From NCBI GenBank assembly GCA_038380795.1, contig CM076261.1:35675866-35739865 (forward strand): DNA of 64,000 nucleotides. The letters run 5' to 3'. The translations under genes and the position numbers were made by a program. Shown here piece after piece: positions 1-10,937 of this stretch (position 1 is its first letter; every line of letters begins with the position of its first letter). The notes beneath the pieces are model-generated. The model was not told the DNA's origin. It saw only the letters and a list, made by a program, of their open reading frames with translations, and ran no database searches. The stretch comes from Pyrocephalus nanus (lineage: Eukaryota; Chordata; Aves; Passeriformes; Tyrannidae).

Positions 1-250
1 TATTATCTTTTTACAGTACCCACTTAAAAATAAATACTAAAACAAGAACTATTTGCAGAAACATAATTTTCTGAGAAATAATAATCTGGTTTTACTTCAG
101 TTAGTGCGATTTGGTTTGTGCATTGTTACAAAGCCTTTATCTCTGAGTTAAATCTCAGAATAATGTCAAAGATACCTCAGTCTTGGTCTTTTACTAAGAT
201 TTTACATTTCTCCAAACCTTCTCATTGCATGCTTGAGGGCCCGTTCATTA
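1..250. other. AT-rich unique sequence, no feature seen
   Basis: Low-GC sequence with short A and T runs. I see no repeat, RNA gene or convincing exon before the CR1 fragment that begins at 251. Confidence 0.5.
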
Positions 251-332
251 TAGAATCATAGAATATCCTGAGTTGGAAGGGACCCACAAGTATGATTGAA
301 GCTCAGCTCCTGGCAGTAGCTCTACAAGAGCT
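251..332 (-). mobile_element. CR1: CR1 LINE 3'-end fragment
   Basis: The plus strand begins with TAGAATCATAGAATATCCTG and continues with a GAGTTGGAAGGGACC-type motif. This is the reverse complement of the avian CR1 3' end. Only about 80 bp can be recognised, so this is a heavily 5'-truncated copy, the usual outcome of CR1 retrotransposition. The distal part is diverged and its boundary is approximate. Confidence 0.85.
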
Positions 333-3233
333 GTAATAACTCATCCTTAATATTGTATAACATTAACAGCAGCTCATCCTGGTATCACCAAGTACAGTTA
401 AATTAATAAATTCAGGTTTCAGAAACTTGGTCTTTCTTGGCTGAGACCTTAAGGCATCAAATAAAAAAGAAAGAAAAAAAAAGTCATCCTCATCTGTGAA
501 GTCTTTATACTGGTTCATGTTCAAGTGAATCAGAATATGGTTCTGAGAAAAAAATAACAATGCTTCTGAAAACAACAGATATTATGTGCATGAGCATATT
601 ATTGAAAAAAAAAAAACCAGTTCTTAAAACCAGTGGGATGCTTCAGTTATGTAATTAATATTTTACTGAATAGATCCCCAGTACAAAAAATCTGTGCCAT
701 TCAGTAAACATCAAACTCCACCAGAAACATAACACATTTGAGATTTATCATACAATAAATGATCAGCTCACTTGAGCACATAAGTTCAGACACTCTTGAA
801 GCTCAAGAGCATTTCTGTAGTTAATTGACATAATCTCTACAGGGAAGATATTTTTAAAAAGCAGGATTAGATTACAGACAGCTACCCTTGAAACTGAGGA
901 AAAAATGCTGTTATATACCAGACAAAAATCTTATCAGACAGTCATTTATTTTTTGAATTTTTTTGTGAGGTTCAGACATCCTAATAAATTGCCATTCTAC
1001 TCAAAAAATTAGTCTGCTTTTTTTAAAGGAAGGATATGAGTGTGTGAAACAGTATTCACAGAGGATAAACATGAAGATAATACTGTTCTGATTTTTTTGA
1101 CCTTTAAAGACAAGAGACATGTTCATTTTTATAGACTGCAATAACTCTAAGCCATATTCTGTGAGACACTCTCCAGGGTCACAAGCTTCTCTACAAACAT
1201 CTATGTTAGGGACAATATAAGTTTCCAAAGAAGTTTCTGGTTTTTTCTGACCTTAATCGTTAAAATGACATGTCAACTACTCCCTGTAGGAAGGGGCTCA
1301 GGGCTCTCCCAGCTGGCAAGTACAACCCCTTTTATTCAAAGGAAACACACTTTTGCCTATTTCCTACAGCTATGTGTATCCCTGCAAGCTCCCAGCTTCC
1401 CTCTGAAGACATATTTTTCTTGTGGCTGATTAGAATGTGTAAAATAGGATTATATATAGTTTGTTTATATATATATATATGTATTTGCACATTGCCCATT
1501 TTCTAATTTTATGTCTTGTTTTACTGCAAGTGAAGCAAAAATCTTGTGTCAATACTTCTTTGATTGAAAGTTGGGTTTTTTTCTTTATTATTTATAAGTT
1601 TTATATATTTTTAAGGTGAAGTGTCTCCAAAAGACGCTAGATGAATTAAAGAAAATTAAAGAAAGGAATTATTTTCAAATACATGCAATTTAATAGTCTG
1701 TTCATTGGCCTTAGAGCATGTGCAAATTTTTCATTGTTGCTTGGTTGTAATTTAAAAATATTTTTGCTTTGCAAAATAAAGAAAAAAACATGTTAGCATA
1801 TAACAAAACTCTACTTCTAACCTTCACTGTGCAGATGCTTTTTATCAAAGCATTTTTTTGATGACCTGTAACTCAAAAATCAGCTTGACAGATTTAAATT
1901 CATAATTTGCAGGAAATATACACATTTGGGTGCCACTCTGCAACAAATCCATTACCACTGCAGAGAAGATAATCTACATAAACCATACAAACCTTCATAT
2001 CTGGGATTAGCTCTTGTTAATCCTCTTTTTACTTCTCTCCACTGTCTTTCCGTTCACTGCTACACCAAGCATAAATGACTTGCTTTCATATTTTAAGTCC
2101 TTATGACCTATCTCTGCCCAGCCTTTCATCTCTTCTGTGATAGCAAGACATTGAATCCCATCTACAGTTTTGGTAGCAGTACCTGTACATGTATTTGGTG
2201 ATATTTAGCTGCTTTTTAGCATAGATCTTCCCTCCTTTTCCCAAACCATCTTGCAGGAATGGACAGTATGCTCTTTTCATGCTGACCCCTCATATCTTCA
2301 AAATGATGACATTACCTTTTTTTCAAGTCCTTTAAATCTATTCTGTGCTTTACAGCCCACAATGTGTAGGTAAATGTGTACCTCTTGCATTATTTCCCCC
2401 ACCTTGGATATTTCTAATTCTACTTCATCTACTACTACAGTACATAGCTGGTTGGTCTTCCTGATATATCTCATTCTCTATATTTGACGGCTGAAGGGAT
2501 AGTTTTCATCAGAACCAGTCAAGTGTATTTTTTCCCGTTCTGCCTTTTAGAACATTAAGTTTTCAATATGTCAGATTTTGAAAAATTTCAAGCAGCCTGA
2601 ATTACATCATAGTGTCTAATGCCAGAATGAGTACTTGGAATCTGGTTCTGGATTTATAAATAATAATATATCATTCTAGAGGCTCTGACAGACTTTTTTC
2701 TGACAAAAAATATGTTACCGATACCGAGAAATTCTGTCTTAGAGTACAAGTTACATATTAAAGTCATTTATCTTCTTCCTGAAAGTCTAAAATACACTCT
2801 TAGTTGGCAGCTGGCAACCTAAAGAAATTAGGTGCATTGGTTTATTCCGACTATGGAGTTTGAAGTGTGATGACTACTCACACTTCTTTTATTTAACAAC
2901 GGACTTTTTCATTTGCATCACCTTGCCTCATATCCCATCTTTATTGAAATTGTAATGGTCAACTCCTTTTCCTGACATTAGCAAAAAATATATCTATTAG
3001 AAAAGAAATAAATTAATACAAAAGGGACTGTCTTCTATTTTGACTTATACCAGCATTTTGAAAATTAAATGTACACTTTACATTGTTCATCTTCCCCTCT
3101 TTATCTATGGTAAAAACTGTTTTCTGAATCCTAAACAATCACAGTAGTTAAGGTTTTTCTGTTTTCACCAGGCAAAAGACATGCAGACATACATCAGTCA
3201 GACATGACGGAGACTTTACATCAAGCTGGAATT
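333..3233. other. AT-rich unique sequence with one TA microsatellite
   Basis: No recognisable gene. It contains a (TA)n run at about 1465-1480 and many short A or T runs. Small open frames such as 1001-1228(-) and 1270-1506(+) are of chance length and have no recognisable domain. Confidence 0.45.
1465..1480. repeat. (TA)n microsatellite
   Basis: Eight perfect TA units in AT-rich DNA, directly visible in the sequence. Confidence 0.85.
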
Positions 3234-3302
3234 TCATAGAATCATAGAATCAGCTGGGTTGGAAAAGACCTCTGAGATCATCACGTCCAACCCTTGATTC
3301 AT
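3234..3302 (-). mobile_element. CR1: CR1 LINE 3'-end fragment
   Basis: The plus strand shows TCATAGAATCATAGAATCAG followed by CTGGGTTGGAAAAGACCTC and a GATCATCACGTCCAACC motif. This is the classic CR1 3' terminus in reverse orientation. About 70 bp remain. The wording differs from the fragment at 251 (AAAAGACCTC instead of AAGGGACC), so it probably belongs to another CR1 subfamily. Confidence 0.88.
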
Positions 3303-6300
3303 GTCATGCCAATTTAGGCCTTTATGTCATTAAAAAACTAACAACTTATGCCTACTATCATGCAATTTCTCAATAACACATCATTAAAGTATAGATTAGC
3401 TATGCTCTTCCTAGCTGAAATTAATAGAAAATCTTTTCAGTCTTCCTATGATGCAAGTGCTGTCTATTGTGGTGCTAACACAAAAGGTTAGAAACACAGC
3501 CTTCCATTTTTTGAGACTCAAGTCTTTTGTCAACCTCAATTTTCATGTAACAAGCAATAAAATGAAATAATAAAATGATGCTTCACATCAAAAGTTCAAG
3601 TTCGAAGCAATAAAAAGATATGCTCATCTGGGAATGTTGCCATCAATTCATGCTTTTCAGTGGAGAGAAAAACAATTATGCTGAGCTGGCTTTCATGTGA
3701 AGCATAGAATTTGAATTGTAAGCATGTTTTACATTTATAATTGTTATCATTTAGCTGGATTTTAAAAGTGGAATGATAATTGTGAATAAAAGGTGTAATT
3801 AGCCTTTCTCTGGTAGTTATGCATGAGTGACAAAACATATAAGTCCCTTGTGATTTTATTTGTGCAATCTGATAACATATCTGATGGACAGCAAAAAATA
3901 GCTGTTAAGGGACAGAGTGTTGATTTTTTTCAGTTGCTTTATCTGTTTCCAGGGTCTGACTCAAACTTGTATGGGTGATATTTATGTATATTTGAGTAGG
4001 GGAAGTATTTTACAATCATGTAAGAGCAGAGGGGGAATAGATGTGCCAGTATATGCATGTGTATAAACAACATGGGTTTTCCTTTGCATACTGTGATGTT
4101 TCTTAAGAAAATGTTCTTCTATGAAAATTGGAGCAGTGTTGAGAACACCTATGAAGATGCAGCTGGACACAAATTAAGGGTGACGCAGCCTGATATCATT
4201 CTGAAAATAAATATTTTGCTTCATCTTTCTGAAGTGCTGCCATAGAGATTACTAAATTCTTAGGCTTTTCCTCACTGGGACACCAGTAATCTTGAATACT
4301 TAATCCTGGATTAATTCTCAAGCTTGTCAACTTTACTGGAGAGTATTGCATTGTCCTTGATTAGCATTGTAATTATGTTACCATGTCCCAAAGCCATATT
4401 TTCCACCTCACTGACATTTCACTACGAAGCGTTCATCCACCCTGCAAATTCATTGCACGTTTTCTTAAATACCTACACTGAGTCCCACAGACCATATATT
4501 TTTTTAACCCATTACAAGTACAGAACTGTAACTTAAGCAGATTAAGTGAGCCAAGTTCACATTGAGCAACATAGTTAAATCCAGAATATTGGGACTACTG
4601 GGAAGCATTGTTTCTTCCCTATTCTCTAATCTGTTTGCACACTGGGTCTAGAATTTTCAACCTTTAGATCAGTTAAGAAACCAAACATGGTTGAATTCAT
4701 ACCATGTGTTAAGAAAAAAGTAAGGATCTTTGGAGTCTTCAGAAGCAAAAAATAGTTCCAATGTAAAGTGTTTAATCTAAAGATGCTTTCTAGCTTTTCT
4801 GTATCAAAAACCCAGCAATTCCTACAGTGCACACAATTTTATGGAAAGTTAAATAGGATTTCTAAGATAAAGGGGTTTATGTTTGGTTTTGTCTTAGTGC
4901 TAAACTGCCTAAAATCTTTTAAACTTTTTTTTTCTATTTATTTTGCATTTGTTGGGACCTTTAGTTTTGCTGTTTTCTCATGACAATTAAATTAATTGCT
5001 ATGGAATAATTGTAAAGCCGTTTTATCAAATGACCTCTGGACTTTATTTTTTTGAGTCCTGAATAAGGAAAGTTACCAGACAGAACCAGTGGGAGATGTG
5101 AAGGTTCAGAGCTTTAGGAAAAAACAGGAGAAAAGACAACTTATTGTCAGCCGACTTGTCATAAAAGAATAATCATCTAAACCACACAATTAGGTATGAA
5201 CTACTTTGTCATTATTAAATGTATGTTTTTCTTGCGTACAAAAAAACACCTGCCAATATTTGAATTGATGATGAACTGGGTTTATTGTGTATACTTACTG
5301 GTTTTATTCCAGTAAGATCAATCCCCTCACATCTTGAGTGGAGGAGACTAAGAAGGATAGGAATTGGAAGATAAAATTAGTAATTATGTTATTTATTTAT
5401 TGCTGTAATTAGCCTGGTAAGTGGATGCTAGCATATTCAGATGATGGAATGTGTAAGCTTTCATGGTAAGGAATCTGTTTTTAATATTCAAGTTCTTCTA
5501 ACTTACACACTTTATGAGCCACTTCTTGGTATGAAAGATTGCTTTGAAATTTTTCCCCATAAAAACACACATTATGCTTATTTTAATTGTATAAAATCAT
5601 ACAAGATTTAAGAATTAATTCTGCCTGTACAACACTAATTGTATGGTACTCAGAGTAGTTCTAAGCTTCACATTGCCAATATTTTCTTGGTTTCTAGGCT
5701 TTATTTAGTGACCAGTCTGAAATGCCTGCATGAAGAAAGCAAGAATATGTATTGGTGTCTTTCTTATTTAATCATATGAGTATAAAGGTTATGGACAGGC
5801 ATTCTTTAATTATAGACTCTCTTTTAATGTGTTTTCTTGGCATGTTTACTTCATGCAACATGTATAAAACTGTACACAGTATGACTGACCTAACTTAAAA
5901 CATTCTATGCCATTTCATTTAAAATATAGATCCTTATTTGCCAAGACCCAAAGAATTGACCAAATGTTATTCACAGCTTTATTGTCTAGTTATAGTACTT
6001 TGGAAAGAGTTTTTCTATTTAACTGAAAATTATCTCAAAGTTTTCTAAAAGGAAAATTTTTTCATGAATATTCAGTGACTAGCATGAAAATTTGAAGTTG
6101 GAGCAGTGTATAGGCAACATTGTTAAAATATTCAGGGGCTGAGTTATCCATATTGCACTTGAGTAGGCAATTGCTTATTGATGAAAATTAGTCTGAAAAA
6201 TTAATTTAGCAAGGTTCAGATCTGGAAATTCCCACACTTAGAAAATCAAAAGTCATATATAAAATGAATATCAAACCAGCTTATCACCAATGATGAAAAC

Positions 6301-8454
6301 ACATAAAAAGTCTTGAAAACAGCAGGGTGAAAAAAATTGACACGGAAGGCCTCTGAAGGGTAACCTGAATGTCAGCTTTGATCAATGTTGACAAATTTGT
6401 ACGTTCAGCCCTTTCTTGCAATGACTCGAAAGTACTGAAAGAGCCTTAGGGGGATATATTCTTTGGAAGCAGGAGTAAAATAATACAAAATGTGACCATT
6501 TATCATGTAACATTGCTTGAAAATTAACTATCATCTAGATACATTATGAGCAGAAAATGTCAGCCTGCACACTGTTACCAATTTTTTCCTAGATATTTGA
6601 GATATTACCCAAATTTGAGCTCTGAAGTGCTTAGGGAAAATAGTACTAAGGGAGTCAACATGACCATAGGCCATTAGATACAAAGCATATCTGTGCTCAT
6701 CACTTTACATTGCTTTTCTGTTGGAAAGAAAGAAATGAAACCTTACAGTTCTGATCTGTAAAATGAGAATCCACAAAGCAAGTTAGGAGGTGTTTGTTTT
6801 TAAAACTGGAAATTAAAGTTTTTCTCTCAGAAGAAAACAATCCAGTTTCTTAAAGACAAAAGTTCTATCAATAGAGTAGAGCCTTTTTGATTAGAGCCAT
6901 TGATAGAGCTCTTTTGATAGAGCCATTGATACAATTGATGCAATGAAATCTGTTTTCTACTGGGCAATTGTTTGTACAAGCTCAGAATGAGAGATAATCC
7001 TTGCTCATCCTGAAAAAATTAAGTCATTTTAAAAAGGAGTGTAATACCTTTAAAAATGGCCTTTGGTCTGTGACAATCTATTGACGGAAGGCAGAAGACT
7101 CAGTGATCATGTAGGTTTCTTTCTGTCACATGTCTTGACAAAAGCCATGATGCAGATTTGGTCAGATCTGAAAACTAAGCCCTTATCTCCTGAGTCCTAA
7201 ACTCCAGAGATTTTCTGATTGAGCACTTGTAGAAGCTGGGAACTAAATTTTACATTTTTCTTAAAGTTCCTGCGTGACTGGATTTTGAGGGATGCTAAAA
7301 TAAACTCATTTTTTTCTGGTAGTAGGCCCATGTTTTCATTTTTGGATCATTGACCAATCTGCCACAAAAAGTGATTGAAAATTGTACTTTCTGCTTACAT
7401 ATCATCGATTTATTAAGGGAGGGGGAAAAAAATTATGAACTCTAGTCCCTTGTGCGTTAAAAACAATTAAATATCTTAGCAGTCTATAAGCTATAAGTTG
7501 GTCATAAAGGCCATTTGTCCCTCTCAATCTGCTGTCTCAACCACCACAACCTCACCTGGCCATTGGCTACTCATGCCCTTGGCAGGATCAGTCCTGACCT
7601 TGATCCTGTTCAATTCAGTGAATCACAGGGGGACTGCATCCCTCTAGGGAGTGGATTACTGTACTCAGAATGCTAGAATTGCCCAGGCATGTATTTATTA
7701 ATTTACTTATTTGTTTTGAAGTGTCATTAATATGTCTGTATTATGGCCAGGCTGTAGCCCTAGAGCCAATGCTCTATACCATAGGCAGATATGCTGCATA
7801 AATTCGTTTTTAAAAAAGTTATTTTAGGTAGTCCTCTGATTCATATGTTGCCATGATTATTGGGAAGGCAGAAGAGAGATATCATTCTGCAATGGTTAAT
7901 ATAAATTGACAATTTTTTCTGGCTTTTGCATCCTGTCATCTTTGCACTATGCTTTGGTTCAAGGATTTACATGTATCCTGGTCTCTATATATATATGAAA
8001 TCAAATACTGCAGAAAACAGTAAAAATGAATGGGTAAAAATGTACTCAAGAAATTGTAAAAAGCCATGGCTCTGGCATTGGAACATGCAATATCAATGAA
8101 TCAGATAAGAAATGAGTATGCCATTTCACAGTAGAAACTTGGATGAACCAATGAGATGGGCATTTTGTTACTGCACACAGTGCAGTTACATTAAGCTTAG
8201 TAATCAGTTGTCTGCTACTTAAAGTGATTGATGTACTAAATCACTACAGCAGAAGATTTCAGGGTGAACAAATTTTTAAAAATATAAAATAGTTGTTGCC
8301 GTTTAAGTTTTTTCCTGGTCCCTATTCCCTGTATTTCTGTCTTAATCTTATGTTCAGCTTCAAAAATAGTCAAAGACAGACATGCTTACCTTTCCGAGAT
8401 CCTTCTGGGAGGCCAGCATGAGGTGGTTTCATCATTATATATATGTATATTGTT
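3303..8454. other. AT-rich unique sequence
   Basis: About 5 kb without a recognisable repeat or gene. Short open frames (for example 3596-3838 minus, 4057-4245 plus, 4768-4983 plus) carry no recognisable domain and fit chance expectation. The stretch 7500-7650 is locally richer in C and could be an old diverged repeat, but I cannot assign it. Confidence 0.45.
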
Positions 8455-8596
8455 CCTCTGCACTTAACACTGATGAGGCTGCACCTCAAGTACTGTGCTC
8501 AGCTTTTGGCCCTTCGCTACAAGAAAGACGTTGAGGTGCTGTAGTGTGTCCACTGAAGGGCAACGTAGCTGGTGAAAGATGTAGAGAACTATCATC
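8455..8596 (+). mobile_element. CR1: CR1 LINE, 5' piece of a split copy
   Basis: The sequence reads GAGGCTGCACCTCAAGTACT, then ACAAGAAAGACGTTGAGGTG, and ends near AGCTGGTGAAAGATGTAGAG. This is the region coding the end of CR1 ORF2 in forward orientation. The element stops at about 8596, just where canonical CR1 would continue with an AACAAGTCCTATGAGG-type sequence. That continuation is found at 10513, so this copy was interrupted by the 1.9 kb in between. Confidence 0.85.
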
Positions 8597-9103
8597 AGAA
8601 TCAATCCTCAGAATCATAACAGAATGACTTGGTTTGGAAGGAACCTTGAAGCTCATCTAGTTCTAACCCCCTGCCATGGGCATGGACACCTTCTGCTAGA
8701 CCAGGTTGTTCAAACCCCCATCCAAGCCGTCCTTGAATGTTTCCAGGGATGGGACATCCACAGCCTCCATACAGAACTTGTTTAAGTGCCTTACTACCCT
8801 CTGATGAACAAGCTTCTTCCCAACATCTACTCTAAATCTCTCCTCTTTTTGTTATAAACTGTTCCCCCTTGTCCTATCATTATCTGCCTGTGTAAAAATT
8901 CATTCTCCCTCTTTTTTATAAGCCCCCTCTAAGTAATGAAAGGCTACAATGAGGTCTTACCAGAGCCTTCTCTTCAGGCTGAATTTCATGGGACAGGTGC
9001 TCCAACACTGATTTATTTTGTTGCCCTCCTCTGCACCTACTCCATCAAGTCCATATCTTTCCTGTACTGAAGATCCAAGACACAATACCCCAGGTGGGGT
9101 CAC

Positions 9104-9361
9104 TTAAGAGTGGAGTAGCAGGACAGAATTAACTCCCTTGACCTGCTGGTCATGCTTCTGTGTCAAGCCCAGGATATGGTTGGCTTTCTGTGCTGTAATT
9201 GCCAGTTTTTGGCAACATCGCCGGATCATGTCGTTTTTCATCCATGAGAACCCCTCCACAAGAGGGTTGCTCTCAATGAGTTCTTCTACCAGTCTCTGCT
9301 CATGTCTGTGATTACCCTGAGCCAGGTACAGCACCTTGCATTTGGACCTGTGGAACTTCAT
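9104..9361 (-). pseudogene. CR1 ORF2 C-terminal remnant
   Basis: This open frame of about 85 codons lies in the minus-strand CR1. It begins MKFHRSKCKVLYL, matching the conserved CR1 ORF2 block that follows the polymerase core (MKFN..KCKVLHLG). It ends in a segment with QKANHILGL, equivalent to the usual KKAN.ILG block. The reading frame is open only over this piece. The catalytic polymerase motifs lie upstream in intact CR1 and are absent here. It is a non-functional fossil of a non-LTR retrotransposon replication protein, interrupted further upstream by the LTR at 9473. Confidence 0.8.
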
Positions 9362-9467
9362 TAGGTTCTCATGGGCCTACTTCTTGTCCAGGTCCCTCTA
9401 GATGAAATCCTGTCCTTCTGTTATGTCAAGTGCACTGCTCAGCTTCGTGCCATCTGCAAATTTGCTC

Positions 9468-9472
9468 AGGGT
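9468..9472. repeat. Left target-site duplication AGGGT
   Basis: AGGGT lies immediately left of the LTR terminus TGTTACAACC and is repeated immediately right of its other terminus at 10380-10384. A perfect 5-bp duplication is typical of ERVL-type integration. Confidence 0.85.
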
Positions 9473-10379
9473 TGTTACAACCCGCTCCAGAAGATGAGGG
9501 TGACTCAGGTTCTTGTTAATAGATCCCTCAGGGTGGATTAGAATGAAATCACATTGAATGACTGATGTTTATATATATATATGTAGGGTTTATTTTAGAA
9601 CAATTTGGTTGCAATAGAAAGGAGGTCTGTAGCCAAAGAAAAGAAAAAAAAAGGAAGAATAAGAGTAGAAAGATATTACTAACCATGAATCCAGCAAAAA
9701 TTGTTTCAATTTTGATGTTTAAATTGAATTTAGATGTCTAATTGCCTATATTATTTCAATTTACATGGATATTGATTAAAGTGTTGAGGGTAGTCTGAAT
9801 CTGTCAGAGGTGGCAGAAGCCCACAAAACACTAACTTCAAGGGCTTAATATATGCTTAGGTTTATAGGAACACCCATACACCTCCCCTGGTGAGGGGAGC
9901 TTTACTGTCTGTTGCAATACTGTGGATCATGCACAGTCTTATGGTGGAAGGCCCCTGCACATAGTCTGGGGGCACTTTGGGGGTCTTTGATAGTTTATGA
10001 CACCTTCTAAGACATGACAGCTTCTTCTCACATCAGCGTAGTGTAACCAAAGATGTCCCATCAGAAGGGATGAATACCTTCAGACCTCTGTATGAATGTC
10101 CCAATATCTCCCCAGGGGAGCCAGTTGTATAAGGGAGGACATTGTCATGATAAAAGTATTATTCCAAGCTGTAAGATCTGCTTCTTATCAGCCTCTTCCC
10201 TCATCTGGCTCAAAACCAGGCTTCTTGCTGATCTAAGGTTGATTTGCTTTGTTCATCTTCTGGTGCTCACACCCTCTGTACCTGGGCTGTTACTTCGTGC
10301 ACTGTCAGCAAAGTGCCCACTGCTTTTGCAAATGGCCAATTGTTTGAGCCATTAAGCATTAACATTTCAGTTACTCACA
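9473..10379 (-). mobile_element. Solo LTR, ERVL type, 907 bp
   Basis: The segment begins TGTTACAACCCGCTCC and ends TTACTCACA, giving TG...CA termini. It is flanked on both sides by AGGGT and splits a CR1 at a precisely reconstructable point (GCTCAGGG / GTGCACTCG). Minus orientation is inferred from a minus-strand AATAAA at 9589-9594, about 116 bp before the minus-strand 3' end, a usual R/U5 distance. There is no internal retroviral sequence, so this is a solo LTR left by recombination between the two LTRs of a provirus. Family assignment rests on the 5-bp duplication and general resemblance to avian ERVL LTRs. Confidence 0.8.
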
Positions 10380-10384
10380 AGGGT
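10380..10384. repeat. Right target-site duplication AGGGT
   Basis: Second copy of the 5-bp duplication that flanks the LTR ending at 10379. Confidence 0.85.
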
Positions 10385-10512
10385 GCACTCGATCCTATTG
10401 TCTGTGTCATTGATACAGATAATATAGGGCACTAGTCCCAAGACAGAGCCCCCAAGGGACACCACTTGTTGCCAGACTCTGCCTAGACACAGAGCGATTG
10501 AATGCGACTCTC
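10385..10512 (-). mobile_element. CR1: CR1 LINE, 5' piece of a split copy
   Basis: The sequence GTGCACTCGATCCTATTGTC, followed by TGTGTCATTGATACAGATAA and a GACACCACTTG block, is the reverse complement of the CR1 ORF2 region around the 'LSKFADDTKL' segment and just upstream of it. It continues the minus CR1 broken at 9472. Its outer limit near 10512 is approximate, where plus-strand CR1 sequence resumes. Confidence 0.85.
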
Positions 10513-10937
10513 ATAACAAGTCCTATGAGGAACAGCTGAGGGGCTGGGGCTGTTTGGTCTGGAGAAAAACAGGCTAAGGGGGGGAACCTTATTGCTCTCT
10601 ACAACTACCTGACAGGATTGTTGTGAGGTGGGAGTCAGTCTCTTCTCCCAAGTACAAGTCATAAGACAAGAGTATACATCTTCTAATATCTAATCTAAAC
10701 CAGGGGAGGTTTCGATTAGCTATTAAGAAAAACTGCTTCAACAAAGGGTTGAAAATGCTGGAAAAATCTGCCCAGGGCATTGGTGAAGTCATCATCCCTG
10801 GAGGTATTCAAAAGGTGTTTGGAAGTGGCACTTAGGGACATGAATTAGAGCTGGACTTGGTAGTGTTGAGTTAACATTTGGACTCAGTGATTTCAAAAGT
10901 CTTTTACAACCTGAACAATACTATGATTCTGTGATTC
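10513..10937 (+). mobile_element. CR1: CR1 LINE, 3' piece of a split copy
   Basis: The segment begins AACAAGTCCTATGAGGAACA and passes through GGCTGTTTGGTCTGGAGAAA. It includes a CTCTCTACAACTACCTGACA block and ends ACTATGATTCTGTGATTCTG, the CR1 3' terminus. It is the continuation of the copy broken at 8596. The host copy must be older than the minus CR1 inserted in it. Confidence 0.9.

Larger units (their letters stand above)
8597..9472 (-). mobile_element. CR1: CR1 LINE, 3' piece of a split copy
   Basis: A reverse-oriented CR1 begins with AGAATCATAACAGAATGACT and TTGGTTTGGAAGGAACC (3' UTR). It runs through the ORF2 C-terminal region to TCTGCAAATTTGCTCAGGG at 9472, where an LTR is inserted. 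The same element resumes at 10385 with GTGCACTCGATCC-type sequence. It sits inside an older plus-strand CR1 (8455-8596 and 10513-10937). Confidence 0.92.
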
